64,000 bases of DNA from Prosopocoilus inquinatus (taxonomy: Eukaryota > Arthropoda > Insecta > Coleoptera > Lucanidae), in assembly GCA_036172665.1 (NCBI GenBank), contig CM069874.1, forward strand, positions 53,860,707 through 53,924,706. Reading direction: 5' to 3'. Positions 10,992 to 22,718 of this stretch are shown piece after piece. The first letter of the stretch is position 1. Each line of letters opens with the position of its first letter. The notes beneath the pieces are model-generated. The model saw only the letters and a program-made list of their open reading frames with translations. It did not search any database and was not told the DNA's origin. The position numbers and the translations under genes are program-made.

Positions 10992-12894
10992 CAGCGTGGA
11001 AACTAAGTAGCGGATAAAATCCATAACTCCGTTAATATTGGTAATAAAGCAAAAATCTAAAAGGGGTATAGCGATTCAAATTACAGCGCATAAGAAGAAG
11101 TATATTTTGAGATATCTTCGTGAATTTTTTTTAAGTTATGACGTCATCAAGATTTTTTTAAATGACAACCTATATTTTTTATTTTTGATTTCGGTGGGTT
11201 TTTTTAACCTACTTTCAACAATATAAAATTTTGAATCGATTACATAACAAAAAATTCAAGAAAAACGGCCATAAAAGTTTAATTGTAAAGTTGAAGAAAT
11301 TAACAGAATATCTAGTTAGCTAGGTGTAAAACAAACAAAATTTGTTTGATTGACAAGAACTTATAAATACCTATCACAATAAAGTGAGTATTTTTATTCC
11401 CTGTGGATAGTAGGAGTTGGTGACTGAAAAACAAAGAATTGAAGTTCTAATGATGATTGGGTATGGCGATCGAATTAGTACTCATCAAGAGGTGTGTCGA
11501 CTTTTTATGGACAAATATCCTGATCAGCAAATAAGTCAATCCACAGTCAGCAGAATAGAAAATAAATTTCGAAATTACGGTATTGTGAAAGACCTTCCAA
11601 AAACTGGCCACCCTAAGACAAAATTAATTGACGATGTGCAGCTTGATATTTTACTAGAAATAGAAAATAATCCGCATTCGACTAGTCGAGACATTGCTTT
11701 AGAGCACAACCTGAGCCATACCTCGGTACTGAAACTTTTAAAAATGCAAAAGTTTCATCCGTATAAAGTAAAATTAGTTCATGAGTTAGCAGAAACTGAC
11801 TATGATCATAGACAAGAATTTTGTGAAGAAATGTTGGAAATTTGCAATCGTGATCCAATGTTCTCGCAGCGTATAATTTTTTCTGATGAGGCAAGTTTTA
11901 CTTTACATGGAACTGTTAACAGACATAATTGTCGATATTGGTCTAGGGAAAATCCCCACTGGATGCAAGAAGCTCATACTCAACATCCCCAGAAGTTCAA
12001 CGTATGGACAGGAATTGTCGGTGACAGAATTTTAGGTCCATTCTTTATCGAAGGTAATTTAACTGGTGAGAAATATCTACACTTCTTACAATTCGAATTA
12101 GTACCTACATTGGCGATGTTATTTCCTAATGAAAATGACTGTGACGTACCAAACAATAACATTTGGATGCAACACGACGGTGCTCCGCCACACTACGCAG
12201 TTGATGTGCGACGTTATTTGGACGAGATGTTCCCAGGTAGATGGATAGGAAGAAGAGGTCCAATGGAATGGCCAGCTAGATCCCCTGATCTAACGTCATT
12301 AGACTTTTTTCTATGGGGGTACTTAAAAGCAAGGCGTATAAAAATAGACCTAACAACTTAGACGATCTTAAAGAAAGAATTCGACAGGAGTGTAGGTTAA
12401 TAACACCTCAAACTATTCAAAATGTAATAAATGAATTTTATGAGCGTCTTGGGTATTGTCAGTTGGTGCATGGTCGTCAGTTTGAACATTTATTGTGATT
12501 TCAATGACTGTCAAAATCAAATTTTGTTTATTTACACCTTAATTTTGTTTCGTTTTAAACCTAGCTAACTAGATGTTCTGTTTATTTCTTCAACTTTACA
12601 ATTAAACTTTTATGGCCGTTTTTTTTGAATTTTTTGTTATGTAATCGATCCAAAATTTTATACTGTTGAAAGCAGGTTAAAGAATCCCACCGAAATAAAA
12701 AATAAAAAATATAGGTTGTCATTTAGAAAAAAATCTTGATGACGTCATAACTTAAAAAAAAATCATGAAAATATCTCAAAATATACTTCTTCTTATGCGC
12801 TGTAATTTGAATCGCTATACCCCTTTTAGATTTTTGCTTTATTATAAATATTAACGGAGTTATAGATTTTATCCGCTACTTAGTTTCCACGCTG
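10992..12894 (+). mobile_element. L4: DD41D transposon with 350-base inverted repeats
   Basis: 1,903 bases, ends CAGCGTGGAAACTAAGTAGC and GCTACTTAGTTTCCACGCTG, exact inverted copies, TA on both sides. The arms (about 10992-11342 and 12527-12894) are very similar, so this is a young insertion. The pre-insertion sequence survives in the other arm of L3 (TTTAATATTTTATTCGC near 13250). It carries a transposase gene with one frameshift (next entry) and shares the CAGNGTG terminus and TA target with the non-coding foldbacks, so it is a plausible model of the autonomous source of that style of element. Confidence 0.92.
11417..12497 (+). pseudogene. DD41D-type (rosa-like) transposase, nearly intact
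   Basis: About 360 residues, the usual length. The N-terminus has two helix-turn-helix parts (EVCRLFMDKYPDQQISQSTVSRIE at about residues 25-48, and STSRDIALEHNLSHTSVLKLL at about 88-108). The catalytic core follows: FSDEASF (Asp157), WMQHDGAPPHY (Asp244) and WPARSPDLTSLDFFLWG (Asp286). Forty-one residues separate the last two acidic residues, the spacing of the DD41D (rosa-like) group. The frame opens at TTG 11417 with no upstream in-frame ATG, so the start codon may have been lost. A one-base shift near 12325, just after FFLWGYLK, moves the last 55 residues (ending GRQFEHLL at 12497) into another frame. The enzyme would cut at the element's own inverted repeats. This copy is probably only just dead. 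Confidence 0.9.
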
Positions 12895-14002
12895 TATAAT
12901 ATTCGCTGTGCATGATTATCCACGATCAATCAGTAGGACTGCGGCTTTAATTTCAAAATTATCCTTCCAGGTCGAGTGAATTCGAAGTTTTCTTGATGAT
13001 TCATCAAAATTCTAACTTGAGTACTCGGGAGAAACTGATATGCAAGTCAGTTTCTTTTCAGATTTCCCGAGTACTCAAGTTAAAATTTGAAAGTGACATA
13101 CAAATCAGTTTCTCTTGAGATTTCCCGAGTACTCAAGTTAGAATTTTCATGAATCATCAAGAAAACTTCTAATTCACGCGAACTGGAAGGATAATTTTGA
13201 AATTAAAGCCGCAGTCCTACTGATTGACCGCGAATAACCATGCACAGCGAATAAAATATTAAACCAATGAAATTCGCACTTTCTGACATAATATAGCCGT
13301 AACTAATGCAACGTTGTTCTAAAATATGAATCGCTTTTCATTTTGGCACCAATCTACTAGAAACTATCAGTTGTTTATTAAATATTTACATCTAAAAATT
13401 ACTGTTTTCTCAATAACTCGTCGAATATCAGAACTGGACCCTACAAACTGTATATCATTGAAAAGATTGTCAAAAACGCTATGGAATGGTGTGAAAATAT
13501 ACAGGGTGTTTTGTTTGAAAAAATGGAGTTTTTGTTATTTATAATTATTCATTTTCAAAAAATCGTAGTAAGCCTTGGAATATTCCTTCACGACTTGGCT
13601 TGATCTCGAATGATTGACCACAGCCTTGGCATTGACTGAAAAAAAAATCGGTTGCGTTATCTTTAGTGGTTTAGAAGTTACTAATTTTTGAATGGAACCT
13701 TGCATCCGGGAATTTTCAAGAAAAAATTAACTCACATCAAGTACGATTGATACGGAAAAATTTACTCAAATAAATTTAATGCAGAATTTAGTATTGAATC
13801 CAAAAATGAAGTCAAAATGGGGTGTTTAAATTAAAAAAAAAAAAAACGTAACTTTAATATTTTTATAATACTTGGACGCTCTGTATACAAACGAAAGTAA
13901 TTTTAGAATGTGCAATGGAATTATACAAAAAAAAAAATTTGAGTCGATACCTGGAATAGCATGAAAGTTATGGAACTTTTACGGAGCTCTGGGACACCTG
14001 TA

Positions 14003-14775
14003 TGTTATTAATACGCAGTTAGATACCTTATACCTGACTTTAAAATATTCGTTTGTTAACTTAAAGAATCCAGAAGATATTGCAAAGAAAACCAAAATTT
14101 TTCAACCCTCTTTCAGGATTTATAACTAGAGCTGGGTCTGGACTATCGATACGTATCGAAATATCGGATATCGATATACCGACACGTACTGAAATATGGA
14201 ATTACAGACTAACCAAACATAGTTTGTTGATTATTTCAACTTATTCCAGCTCTATTTTTCATCTCGTGTCTTTTTAAGCAAAAATAAAACAATGCAATGT
14301 GATTTTTTAAATGTAAAATATAAAAAAAGGTTACACGTAAAATTCTTATTATTTTTGTTTTCTGTATTTTGCTTCAGTAGCTTACATTGTATTTTTTCCA
14401 GTACTTTATTTAAATGTAAGTACAGTGTGTCTCATCTAATAAGTCATATCTTTTCAACGAGGATATTATATGGAGCTTACAAATTCGGTTAAATTAGAAT
14501 GATTTCTAAATACTTGAGGATGTACCATAGACGACATAAAAATAATGACACTTAGGGGCGTATTCTGTAACTTATTAACGGGCTGTTAAAATTCAGAGGT
14601 CCTTTAAAATTCAAAATACAGTTCTATGATTGGTTGTTACTCTAGCAACAAAATTTAACAGCCCTTTAAATTTAACGCTTGTGATACAGAATAGGCCCCT
14701 TCTAATCCTTTAATGTAAATGGGTGTTTCAGGAAACTATTGTAACGAAATTAATTTAACAAGCTAATTATATACA
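14003..14775. other. Non-coding, repeat fragments
   Basis: No gene seen. A dense TATCGATACG/GATATCGATATACC stretch lies at about 14144-14185. A small hairpin at about 14555-14700 pairs GGGGCGTATTCTGTAACTTATTAACG with TGATACAGAATAGGCCCC around a CTGTTAAA...TTTAACAG core, typical of a MITE. A lone TACAGTGTGTCTCATC terminus lies at about 14423. Confidence 0.4.
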
Positions 14776-15179
14776 GGGAAGGGCAAAAGTATGTTTGCAT
14801 CTACTTGAAATTTGGTATGTGATTTAGAGCCAATAAAACCTGTATTACCAATTTGTTTCAATTGTTCATCTGCTCTTGTTTCTGAGATCCAACGCCTACT
14901 TGATTTTTTAAATGACAAGCTGCTGATTTTTTTCCTGTACGTAATGGCTCGTTTAATTCTCTAAACGACTAGATAAAAATATTTATCTATTACATAAAAA
15001 AAAATTTCGAGAAAATAATGTTTGATGAAAAAGTCAAGAGAAATGGTTTATTGTTTGATATTCGACAAAAATATTAGTTTTAACAAAAAAACTAGAAGGC
15101 CACAAGATTATGGGTTGTTCTTAAGATAGAACTAAAGCAAACTTCAATAAAAGTTGCTTTAGAAACATGAAAACAAATA
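14776..15179. mobile_element. Left half only of a GGGCAAAAGTATG foldback
   Basis: Begins CAGGGAAGGGCAAAAGTATG after TA and runs as a left arm of the family at 15180-15933 and 48410-49171. It stops at AACATGAAAACAAATA, the point that is the centre of the complete copies, and there the next copy begins. Its right half is missing. Confidence 0.75.
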
Positions 15180-15933
15180 CGGGAAAGGACAAAAGTATGG
15201 AACCGGCTTAATACTTCGAAAATTGTTTGACGTATCTATTTAGAATTTGGTGTGTGATTCAGAGTCAATAAGACCTACATCATCAATTTATTTCAATTGT
15301 CTATCGGCTCTTGTTTCTGAGATCCAATGCCTACTTGATTTTTTTTAAACGACAACCTGCTGATTTTTTTCCTTTATTTAATAGTTCATTTAATTCTCTA
15401 AACGACCACATAAAAAATTATCAATTACATAAGAAAACTTTCGAGAAAATAACGTTTGAATGCAAAAGTTAGGAAAAACGGTTTATTGTTTGATATTCGA
15501 CAAAATTCTAGTTTTAATAAAAGAACTGTAAAACCACAAGGTTATGGGCTGTTTTTAAGATAGAACTAAAGAAACTTTTAATAAAAATTGGCCTAAAAAC
15601 ATGAAAACAAATACTAAATATCAGCGTAAACCATTTTTTCTAACTTTTTCATTCAAACATTATTTTCTAGAAATTTTCTTATGCAATAGATAAATATTTT
15701 TATGTGGTCGTGTAAAGAATTAAACGAACTATTAAATAGCGGAAAAAAATCAGCAGGTTGTCCTTTAAAAAAAATCAAGTAGGCATTGGATCTCAGAAAC
15801 AAGAGCAGATAAACAATTGAAACAAATTGGTAATGTAGGTCCTATTGACTCTAAATCACACACCAAATTTCAAACAGATACGTCAAACAGTTTTCGGAAT
15901 ATTAAGCCGGTTCCATACTTTTGCCCCACCCTG
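15180..15933. mobile_element. Foldback of the GGGCAAAAGTATGGAACCGG family
   Basis: 754 bases, TA on both sides, ends CGGGAAAGGACAAAAGTATGG and CCATACTTTTGCCCCACCCTG. The arms pair to the centre near 15600. The copy at 48410-49171 has the same size and order. No coding capacity. It lies directly at the broken centre of the half copy to its left. Confidence 0.85.
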
Positions 15934-16067
15934 TATGTAGCTGTGATCACATTGCTTTAAAAATGGTTAAAAACTGAATTAGAATTATCATTTACGCTAA
16001 TGAAAGAGAGTTAAAGTCATTGCTAAGACTTATCCTCATTTTTCATGTCGCCAGCGGTACATACATA

Positions 16068-17741
16068 CAGGGTCTCCCAAGTTGAGTGGCCTATTAAAAG
16101 TTCTCAGGGAAAGGAACATACAAATATTCTAAAAATTAACACACTGCCCTAAGAGGAAGTGATCTTCCTATTAAGGTTTCCCTATACTTAAATGTAACGG
16201 TTCTTGAGATATCTTCGAATTTCTGAAAAAAATTATTTCGGTGGCCTTTCATTTAAGAGAATGTATTTACGACACTTTGAAATTTCAAGATTCAAGCTGC
16301 CCGTCGTTTGAGAGAATAATGTTCAGCCTTTCAAATCATATCCTAATTGGTCTGTTCAACTGCCCAAAACCCCGTTTTCGTAAATGGAACACCCTATATA
16401 TTTTCGCATCATGAGAGGCAGAATCAAGTTCTACATCGATTAGTGGTAGCATTCCCTATACTTCTTTCCGTTAGTTTTCTTGTTATCTATTATTGTTTCT
16501 TATAATGGCATATTTTGGGAAAATTATGGTAATTTTTCGCAGTAAGTGTCGACAAAACAAAAATATTTATGGAGTTACAAGCTATATTAACAGATATGTA
16601 CAAATAAAAAACAAAGAAATTAATAAAATTAACAAAACAAATAAAAAGGAACTATAATATTTAATCTTCAAGAACTACGACAGGATGATATTTTTTGTGG
16701 AAAATTTCTATAAAGTGAGAGAGATAGGTTACCATTATAAACAATTTATTAGTTGATTTGACTCTTGTCTCAGTTATTTGCAAATTTTATGCAGTATTTA
16801 TGACCGTATCATAGAGACTCGAGAGTAATAAATAAAACTGTTTAATTATTTTTACCACTTTACCAACTGTAAGTTTTACCTTTGCTTTTTCTAAACAAAA
16901 ACGTTAGCCTGACAGAGAGAATTGTTTTTGAAGATAGGTCTACTTATTTTTTAAGACCCTTGTTTATGAATAGTAAGTATTACGATAAGTATTTATCTAT
17001 AGCTTTATTCCGAGATGTACGGGGAAATAATGCTATTGTTAGCAATTATTTATTTCTTTAAAAAATAGGAATTCGATATTTGCTTGTTTTTCAAAGCTAG
17101 ATACGAATAACTGTATAAATGCCATTAATTAACACAATAAAATAAACAATTATTGATAACAATAAAACTACTGAAAATAGGTATAGGCAATGTTACTACT
17201 AATCGATGTAGAATTTGATTCTGCATCTCATGATGCAAAAATATACAGGCTGTTCCATTTACGAAAACTAACTTTGGGGCAGTTGAACAGACCAAAGTTC
17301 GACACCATATTTTGACCGCCCTGTGAATTTTTCAATGATAACTAGGATATGATTTGAAAGGCTGAACATTATTCTCTCAAACGACAGGTAGCTTGAATCT
17401 TGAAATTCGAAAGTGTCGTAAATACGTTCTCTCAAATGAAAGGCCACCGAAATAATTCTTTTTTAGAAATTCGAAGATATCTTAAAAACCGTTACATTTA
17501 AGTATAGGGAAATCTTAAGAACTTTTGCTTGGATTAACGTGTGGAATCAGAATTTGCAATAAAAACTATAGCATTCCATTTAAAATAAGAAAGTTAATGG
17601 TGACTTCCGGTATAACCGGATGTGATATAAAAGTGAAAATATTTTAGTCTGAAAGATTAGGGCAGTGTGTTAATTTTCAGAATATTTGTATGTTCCTTTC
17701 CCCGGGAAATTTTAATAGGCCACTCAACTTGGGAGACCCTG
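16068..17741. mobile_element. 1.67-kb foldback with GGGTCTCCCAAGTTGAG ends
   Basis: Ends CAGGGTCTCCCAAGTTGAGT and ACTCAACTTGGGAGACCCTG with TA on both sides. The arms are not the same length. The right arm holds an extra block at about 17540-17660 containing the CTTCCGGTATAACCGG module, and a second at about 17300-17340 (ACCGCCCTGTGA, a terminus). So small modules have been gained by one arm or lost by the other. An inner pair (AACACCCTATATATTTTCGCATCATGAG near 16390, its complement near 17240) marks a second layer. The open frame at 17667-17909 is arm sequence. Confidence 0.82.
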
Positions 17742-17998
17742 TATATACAACTAAAAAAATTCCAAGCTAATCATGAGTACGCAGCAACAAAATCTGATAT
17801 TTATGATAACTTCTTTATTATAATCGATACGTTGTGTACGTTACGCTTTTTATATAAATTACTGTTCAAAATTAACGCACAACTACAAAAATCGTGGGTC
17901 AGTAGGTAAAAACCTGACGTGATGAAGTTAAATGGATCTCGAAAACGTGTAGTAAACATATCTCAATATCTGAAAAAGAAGTTTTGTGGTGCTGTGCT

Positions 17999-18950
17999 AT
18001 CAACAGGGAAAAGAATTCTGGACACTTAGTGTTTGACGTTTTTTAAGCCGAATGTGCTGTTTACTTCTGCGACCCACCTTTCTGTGCCTCCGATGCATCG
18101 AATTATTATTGAGTGGGAGAGGAAGGAGCGTAATGCGAGCGTTCGCACTTCTCAGAAATTATTGTGCGCAAGGCTGATACAGTCCGAGTACTAAATTTTC
18201 GTACTGTCCGCGGAACAAGTGACCCGGATTCTTTTCTCTGTTTATCAACAGGGAAAAGAATTCAGACCACTCATTCCGCGAATAGTGCGAAAATTTAGTA
18301 CTCGGACTGTATTAGCCTCGTGCAACGCACAGTGGTTCAAATAGGCGGTTTCCAGGAAAAAATTAATAACTTGTTACGGATACTATGGTCAATGTTGATA
18401 ATTTGACAGTAGTATTTTGTGAGTATTTTACGGAGCGCACGGCAACAGAAAAGAATTCATAAATTGCAGGGGGGCAAGTCGTGGCAGTTGAAACAAAAAT
18501 ATTGTTAATCACAAAGGTTCTAGGTGTAAATTAATATCAAGATTTAATTGGAGCAGGTCGGAGTAGCTAAGATTTATGCCACTGAAAAAGAGGAATCTTT
18601 TCTGACCTCATAACTAATAAAACATTAAACTACCGAATTCTTTGCCCAACAGTAAATAGTAGAGTATTTATTTTACATGCCTAATTATTTAAAAAATTAA
18701 TGTGCTTTATTTTTCCAGTATATTATTGTGTTCTTTTTTGTGCCTATTTCGAGCGTGCGACTGTAGTAGGCTTTAGACTTCTTTTCCGTCTGTGAACCAC
18801 TGTGCAAAGTGCAAACGCTCGCATTACACTTCTTCCCCTCCCATCCAATGACAATTCGATGCTTCGCATCGCAGGATTAAACAGTACATTAGGCGTAAAA
18901 AGCATCCAACACCAAGTGGCCTGAATTCTTTTCCGGGTTATCAACCAATA
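17999..18950. mobile_element. Foldback with CAACAGGGAAAAGAATTC ends and an inner palindrome
   Basis: Left tip ATCAACAGGGAAAAGAATTC and right tip GAATTCTTTTCCGGGTTATC are inverted copies. Within it, CAGTCCGAGTACTAAATTTTCG at about 18179 faces CGAAAATTTAGTACTCGGACTG at about 18288 around a TTTATCAAC|AGGGAAAAGAATTC junction near 18248. The tip motif therefore occurs three times, suggesting one copy inserted in another. GAGCGTTCGCA...TGCAAACGCTC arms at about 18138 and 18815 extend the pairing. Confidence 0.6.
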
Positions 18951-19430
18951 ACGGCAATAACTGTGACGTGAAAAAGTTCAAATGCTTTCTCTCGGTGTAT
19001 ATACAGGCTGGGCCAATAGTGTGTCTTCGGTAGATAGTGTCTTTATTAATGCAGATTTTTAAAATCTGTTTTCGCTATTACTTACCTGTGGTATAGATGC
19101 ATGATTTAAAATTAATTACAATGATACAGGGTGTTCCGTGTGGCTGTGCCAGACCAAAGTTATGTTTTTTTTTTTAATGGAACGTACTGTATATTATGAT
19201 TTAATTTGATTCGTCTTTAACAGTAGATAAATTTATTATAATGATATTATGTACCTAAACCTAATAGTTTTTGAGATATTGACATTTCAATGTAAAAAAA
19301 ATGATATTATTTGATGTTTTACAGATTAGATGTTTATTAAAATTCGGCATTTAAATTTTACAGTAACGTTACATAACCTCTACGGAACAGAAAATAATTT
19401 CCATCTCGAACATATTCCTATTATTTTATA

Positions 19431-19865
19431 CAGGGTGATTCATAACTCCGATGTTTATTTTACTCGGTTAGTTTAAATGGAACACCCTATATTTTATGAC
19501 TGAATTTAATAAGTCTTTGATTAAGCTTTACAATGGTACAGGGTTCAGTATGTGTTATACAACAAGCCTACATACAGTAAGATGTCAAATTTGTAAATTC
19601 ATAAAACAGCATTATTCCGTCTTCTAATGGAATATTTTGTCTATAATATCGTTGATTTTCTTTAGAAAATCTGTATTGAGTCTGTTTCTAGTTTGCAATC
19701 TGTTAGAAATAACACTCATTTGATTTATGACATCACAGACAATATGCATACTTAATTTTTATTTTACCAACATTGCCTGATTATTTTAAGTAAGATTAAG
19801 TAACGCTAAGGAATGCAACAAACGACATTAACAATACCAATGAAAATAACTGTAAAATTATAACC

Positions 19866-19905
<40 letters not shown>

Positions 19906-20762
19906 CTGATTTAACATTAATAACAACATAGAAAATTTTCAAAATGATAATCGTGGTGCTCTTCACATCGTTTTCTATGACAAGGAGATTGATTCACATT
20001 TAAATCAACTGTTATAGTTATTTATATTATTACTGTTATTTTTATTGGTATCTTTATTGATACCTTTATTGGTATTGTTGTTGTTGGGTGTTATTTTATT
20101 TAAAATAATCAGATAGTGTCGATAAAATTAAAATTAAAATTTTAGGAGTTAAGTATTAGTTTCGCAGGCAACGGAACTGACACTTGGAGGGGGAGGGGGC
20201 ATCTTCAGTCGTGTTTTCGATCCCCACTGTCACTGCATGTTCTATGTGAGAGATGGTATTTTCATCTGTCGGTTATTGTTCTGTTGAATTTGTTCGAACT
20301 GGTGTTTCTGTATTTCCCTGGTTTGCAAGGCAAAGAAGGTAAACATGCAGTAAGTCGGTCTCAGTCACAGTTAATGATCATAATTACCAACCATTACAAC
20401 TCTGCGACAAACCAGAAAGCTTGGTGGTATTAAATAAAAGTATGCATACGTCTTTTTATGTTACAGATCACATAAATGTAAATTCTTAACAGTCTATAAA
20501 GTACAAACAGTCTCGATATAGATTTTTTAATTAAAATCAACTAAATTATAGGCAAAATATTCCATTGGAACATAGAATAAATGCCGATTTATGTTTCTAC
20601 GATTTTGACATCTTACTGTGTGTAGGCTTGTTGTATAATACATACTGAATCCTATATCATTGTGAAGCTTAGTCAAAAACCTATGAAATTCAGTCATAAA
20701 ATATAGGGTGTCCCATTTAAACTAACCAAGTACAATAAACATAGGAGTTATGAATCACCCTG
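19431..20762. mobile_element. Foldback M3, at the centre of M2
   Basis: Ends CAGGGTGATTCATAACTCC and GGAGTTATGAATCACCCTG; TA at left, a decayed TC at right. The arms pair for about 250 bases (TACAACAAGCCTACATACAG near 19558 with its complement near 20610). The central part (about 19700-20520) is unpaired, has a (TAA)n microsatellite at 19868-19904 and a short G-rich run near 20190. No coding capacity seen. Confidence 0.82.
19867..19905 (+). repeat. (TAA)n microsatellite
   Basis: About thirteen uninterrupted trinucleotide units in the central unpaired part of M3. Confidence 0.95.
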
Positions 20763-21187
20763 TCTAGAATAACAGGAATATGTTCGAGATGGAAATTATT
20801 TTCTGTTCCATAGAGGTTATGTAATGTTACTGTAAAATTTAAATGGCGAATTTTAATAAACAACTAATCTGTAAAACATCAAATAATACCATTTTTTTAC
20901 ATTGAAATGTCAATACCACAAAAACTATTAGGTTTAGGTACATAACACCCTTACAATAAATTTATCCGCTCTTAAAGACGAATCGAAATAAACCATAATA
21001 TACAGTATGTTCCATAAAAAAAAGCATAACTTTGGACTGGCACAGCCACACGGAGCACTCTGTATAATCGTAACTAATTTTAAATCATCCATCTATACCA
21101 CAGGTAAGTAAAAGCGAAAACAGATTTTAAAAATCTGCATTAATATAGGCGCTGTCTACCGAATACGCACTATTGGCCCACCCTGTA

Positions 21188-21674
21188 CATCGTCTACCAT
21201 GCAAAGAACTAACTTATTTTATACGAACTGCACTCCATCAACACGTTTCATGTGTGAACGTTCCGTAATAAAGAAACCTAAATAGTTTAAAAAATCTGCA
21301 ATCGAAATTCTTTAGGCATTTAAGGAGCTCACTTTTAAAATTCCTTTTAATACTTTTATTAGGTAGAAGATGCGTATTAGAAAAATACTACACAGTGGTT
21401 ACTTATTGAATGAGAAGCACTGTAGTGTTCGCTGCATTCGATAGGTTCGTCGTACTAAAACTACAGTAACTCTTTATAAACAACTCGTTGGAAAAATTTA
21501 GAAGATGTTTTGAATGCATTTCCATTTACTTAACGATTTGTAAATATGACAACAGCAACAATTTATGATTCATATTGTGAAAATAATTTCAAGGGTTTTT
21601 TTTTAATTGAAAACGAATGCGACGTTACTTTATTCAGATACAGCGACAACAGGCAACTAGAGGTTTCATCTCTA
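21188..21674. other. Non-coding spacer between two foldback stacks
   Basis: No exon, terminus or repeat was recognised. The open frame beginning at 21546 runs into the foldback arm at 21675 and has no family features. Confidence 0.4.
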
Positions 21675-22718
21675 CAGGGTGATTCACGGAGCCCGTTCGT
21701 TAAAAGTTTACGGACTTCCCCTTTCAATTTCTATTTACCATTTTACAATTATAAGTTAGCGATAATGATCTACTAAAATATAATATTTCCAACTTTCGGG
21801 CACTTTCGCTTGCACCGGAAGTTGCTGTCAACTTTCTTAATTTAAATGGAATGTCCCATTTTTTGTTGCATTTTTGAATTTGTCAGGAAATTCTAAAATT
21901 ATTTTGTTTCAGAAATATTTCCATTTTTTTTTCATTTTTTTAAAACTTGCAATGATACTGCCATCATCTTTGTGCAATAAAAGCCATGATGTTAATTTTT
22001 GCCCTGTAGTACACCACAGTAACATGCTTTGAGATAATGCCCAGTTTTAAATTTAATTGTCTGCAGGCTGGTTAAAAAGTAACTTCTATTCAAACTGATT
22101 TCAACTGTCGAAAAGTCATGTTTTTTAAATGGAATGCCTAGTATATTTTTATACCACGTGACTGAGGATTAATTGTTCTTTCGTCCTGTATTAGCATTCC
22201 CTATACCTATCCCATACATCTCACTCGCTATTAATTACTTTTCTTTTAGAACGTCAATTTTTTGATATTATTTTTAAATAGTGAGCTATGAGAACTAGAC
22301 ACATTGTAATTTTTGTAATCAGTAGAAATTAAAAAAAAAAACATTTAATCGCTACTGAGAACCAAGATAATATAAATTCAAACGCAAGCGTTTTAAACAT
22401 ATTTGAAAAAAAAATCGGCAACTAAAGAAGTTTATAATATAATTTGTTGCGTCTAAGTAAATAAGTTATTGCTTAAACACAACAAAAAGTTGCTGTAAGT
22501 GTCCTTCATTATTTATTATTAATAAATAATGGAGGACGCTTAGAGCAAATATTATAACTAACAATGTGTGTATTAGTTCTAAAGTTAATTTGTTGATCAT
22601 TGATTTATTAGTTTTCAAAAAGTTATTAGACATTTGATTATATTTTCAAAAATTTGGTTTTATAAGTGAGAATTTCTTTTGTAAATGCGTAAAAGGTCAT
22701 ATCAAGAATTTACATATA

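Larger units (their letters stand above)
10955..13290. mobile_element. Foldback L3, at the centre of L2
   Basis: The left tip CTGTGTCAGAAAGTACGAATTT matches the right tip AAATTCGCACTTTCTGACATAA, the last bases having decayed; TA on both sides. Its dyad lies near 13070, where CTTGAGTACTCGGGAGAAACT and AAGTTTCT-type arms containing CCCGAGTACTCAAGTTA face each other. Element L4 interrupts its left arm 35 bases from the end. Confidence 0.8.
10362..13883. mobile_element. Foldback L2, at the centre of L1
   Basis: Ends CAGGGTGTCCAAGTATTATA and TATAATACTTGGACGCTCTG with TA on both sides. Left arm 10362-10954 and right arm 13291-13883 are both 593 bases, and they align over their whole length (for example GCCAAGGCTGTGGCCAATCA near 10617 and its near-exact complement near 13610). 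L3 sits precisely between them. Open frames at 10744-10932 and 13326-13544 are the two mirror translations of the same arm. Confidence 0.88.
10237..14000. mobile_element. Foldback L1: outermost layer of a second nested stack
   Basis: Ends CAGGGTGTCCCAGAGCTCCG and CGGAGCTCTGGGACACCTG; TA follows the right end. The arms are 125 bases (10237-10361) and 117 bases (13884-14000) and stop exactly where L2 begins and ends. No coding capacity of its own. Confidence 0.85.
19126..21062. mobile_element. Foldback M2, at the centre of M1
   Basis: Ends CAGGGTGTTCCGTGTGGCTG and CAGCCACACGGAGCACTCTG with TA on both sides. Arms of 305 bases (19126-19430) and 300 bases (20763-21062) meet at M3. An inward terminus-like motif (AATGGAACGTACTGTATA) closes a block of about 68 bases at the tip. 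Confidence 0.87.
19004..21185. mobile_element. Foldback M1: outermost layer of a third nested stack
   Basis: Ends CAGGCTGGGCCAATAGTG and CACTATTGGCCCACCCTG, TA on both sides. The arms are 122 bases (19004-19125) and 123 bases (21063-21185), aligned throughout, and stop exactly at the TA dinucleotides that flank M2. Confidence 0.88.
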
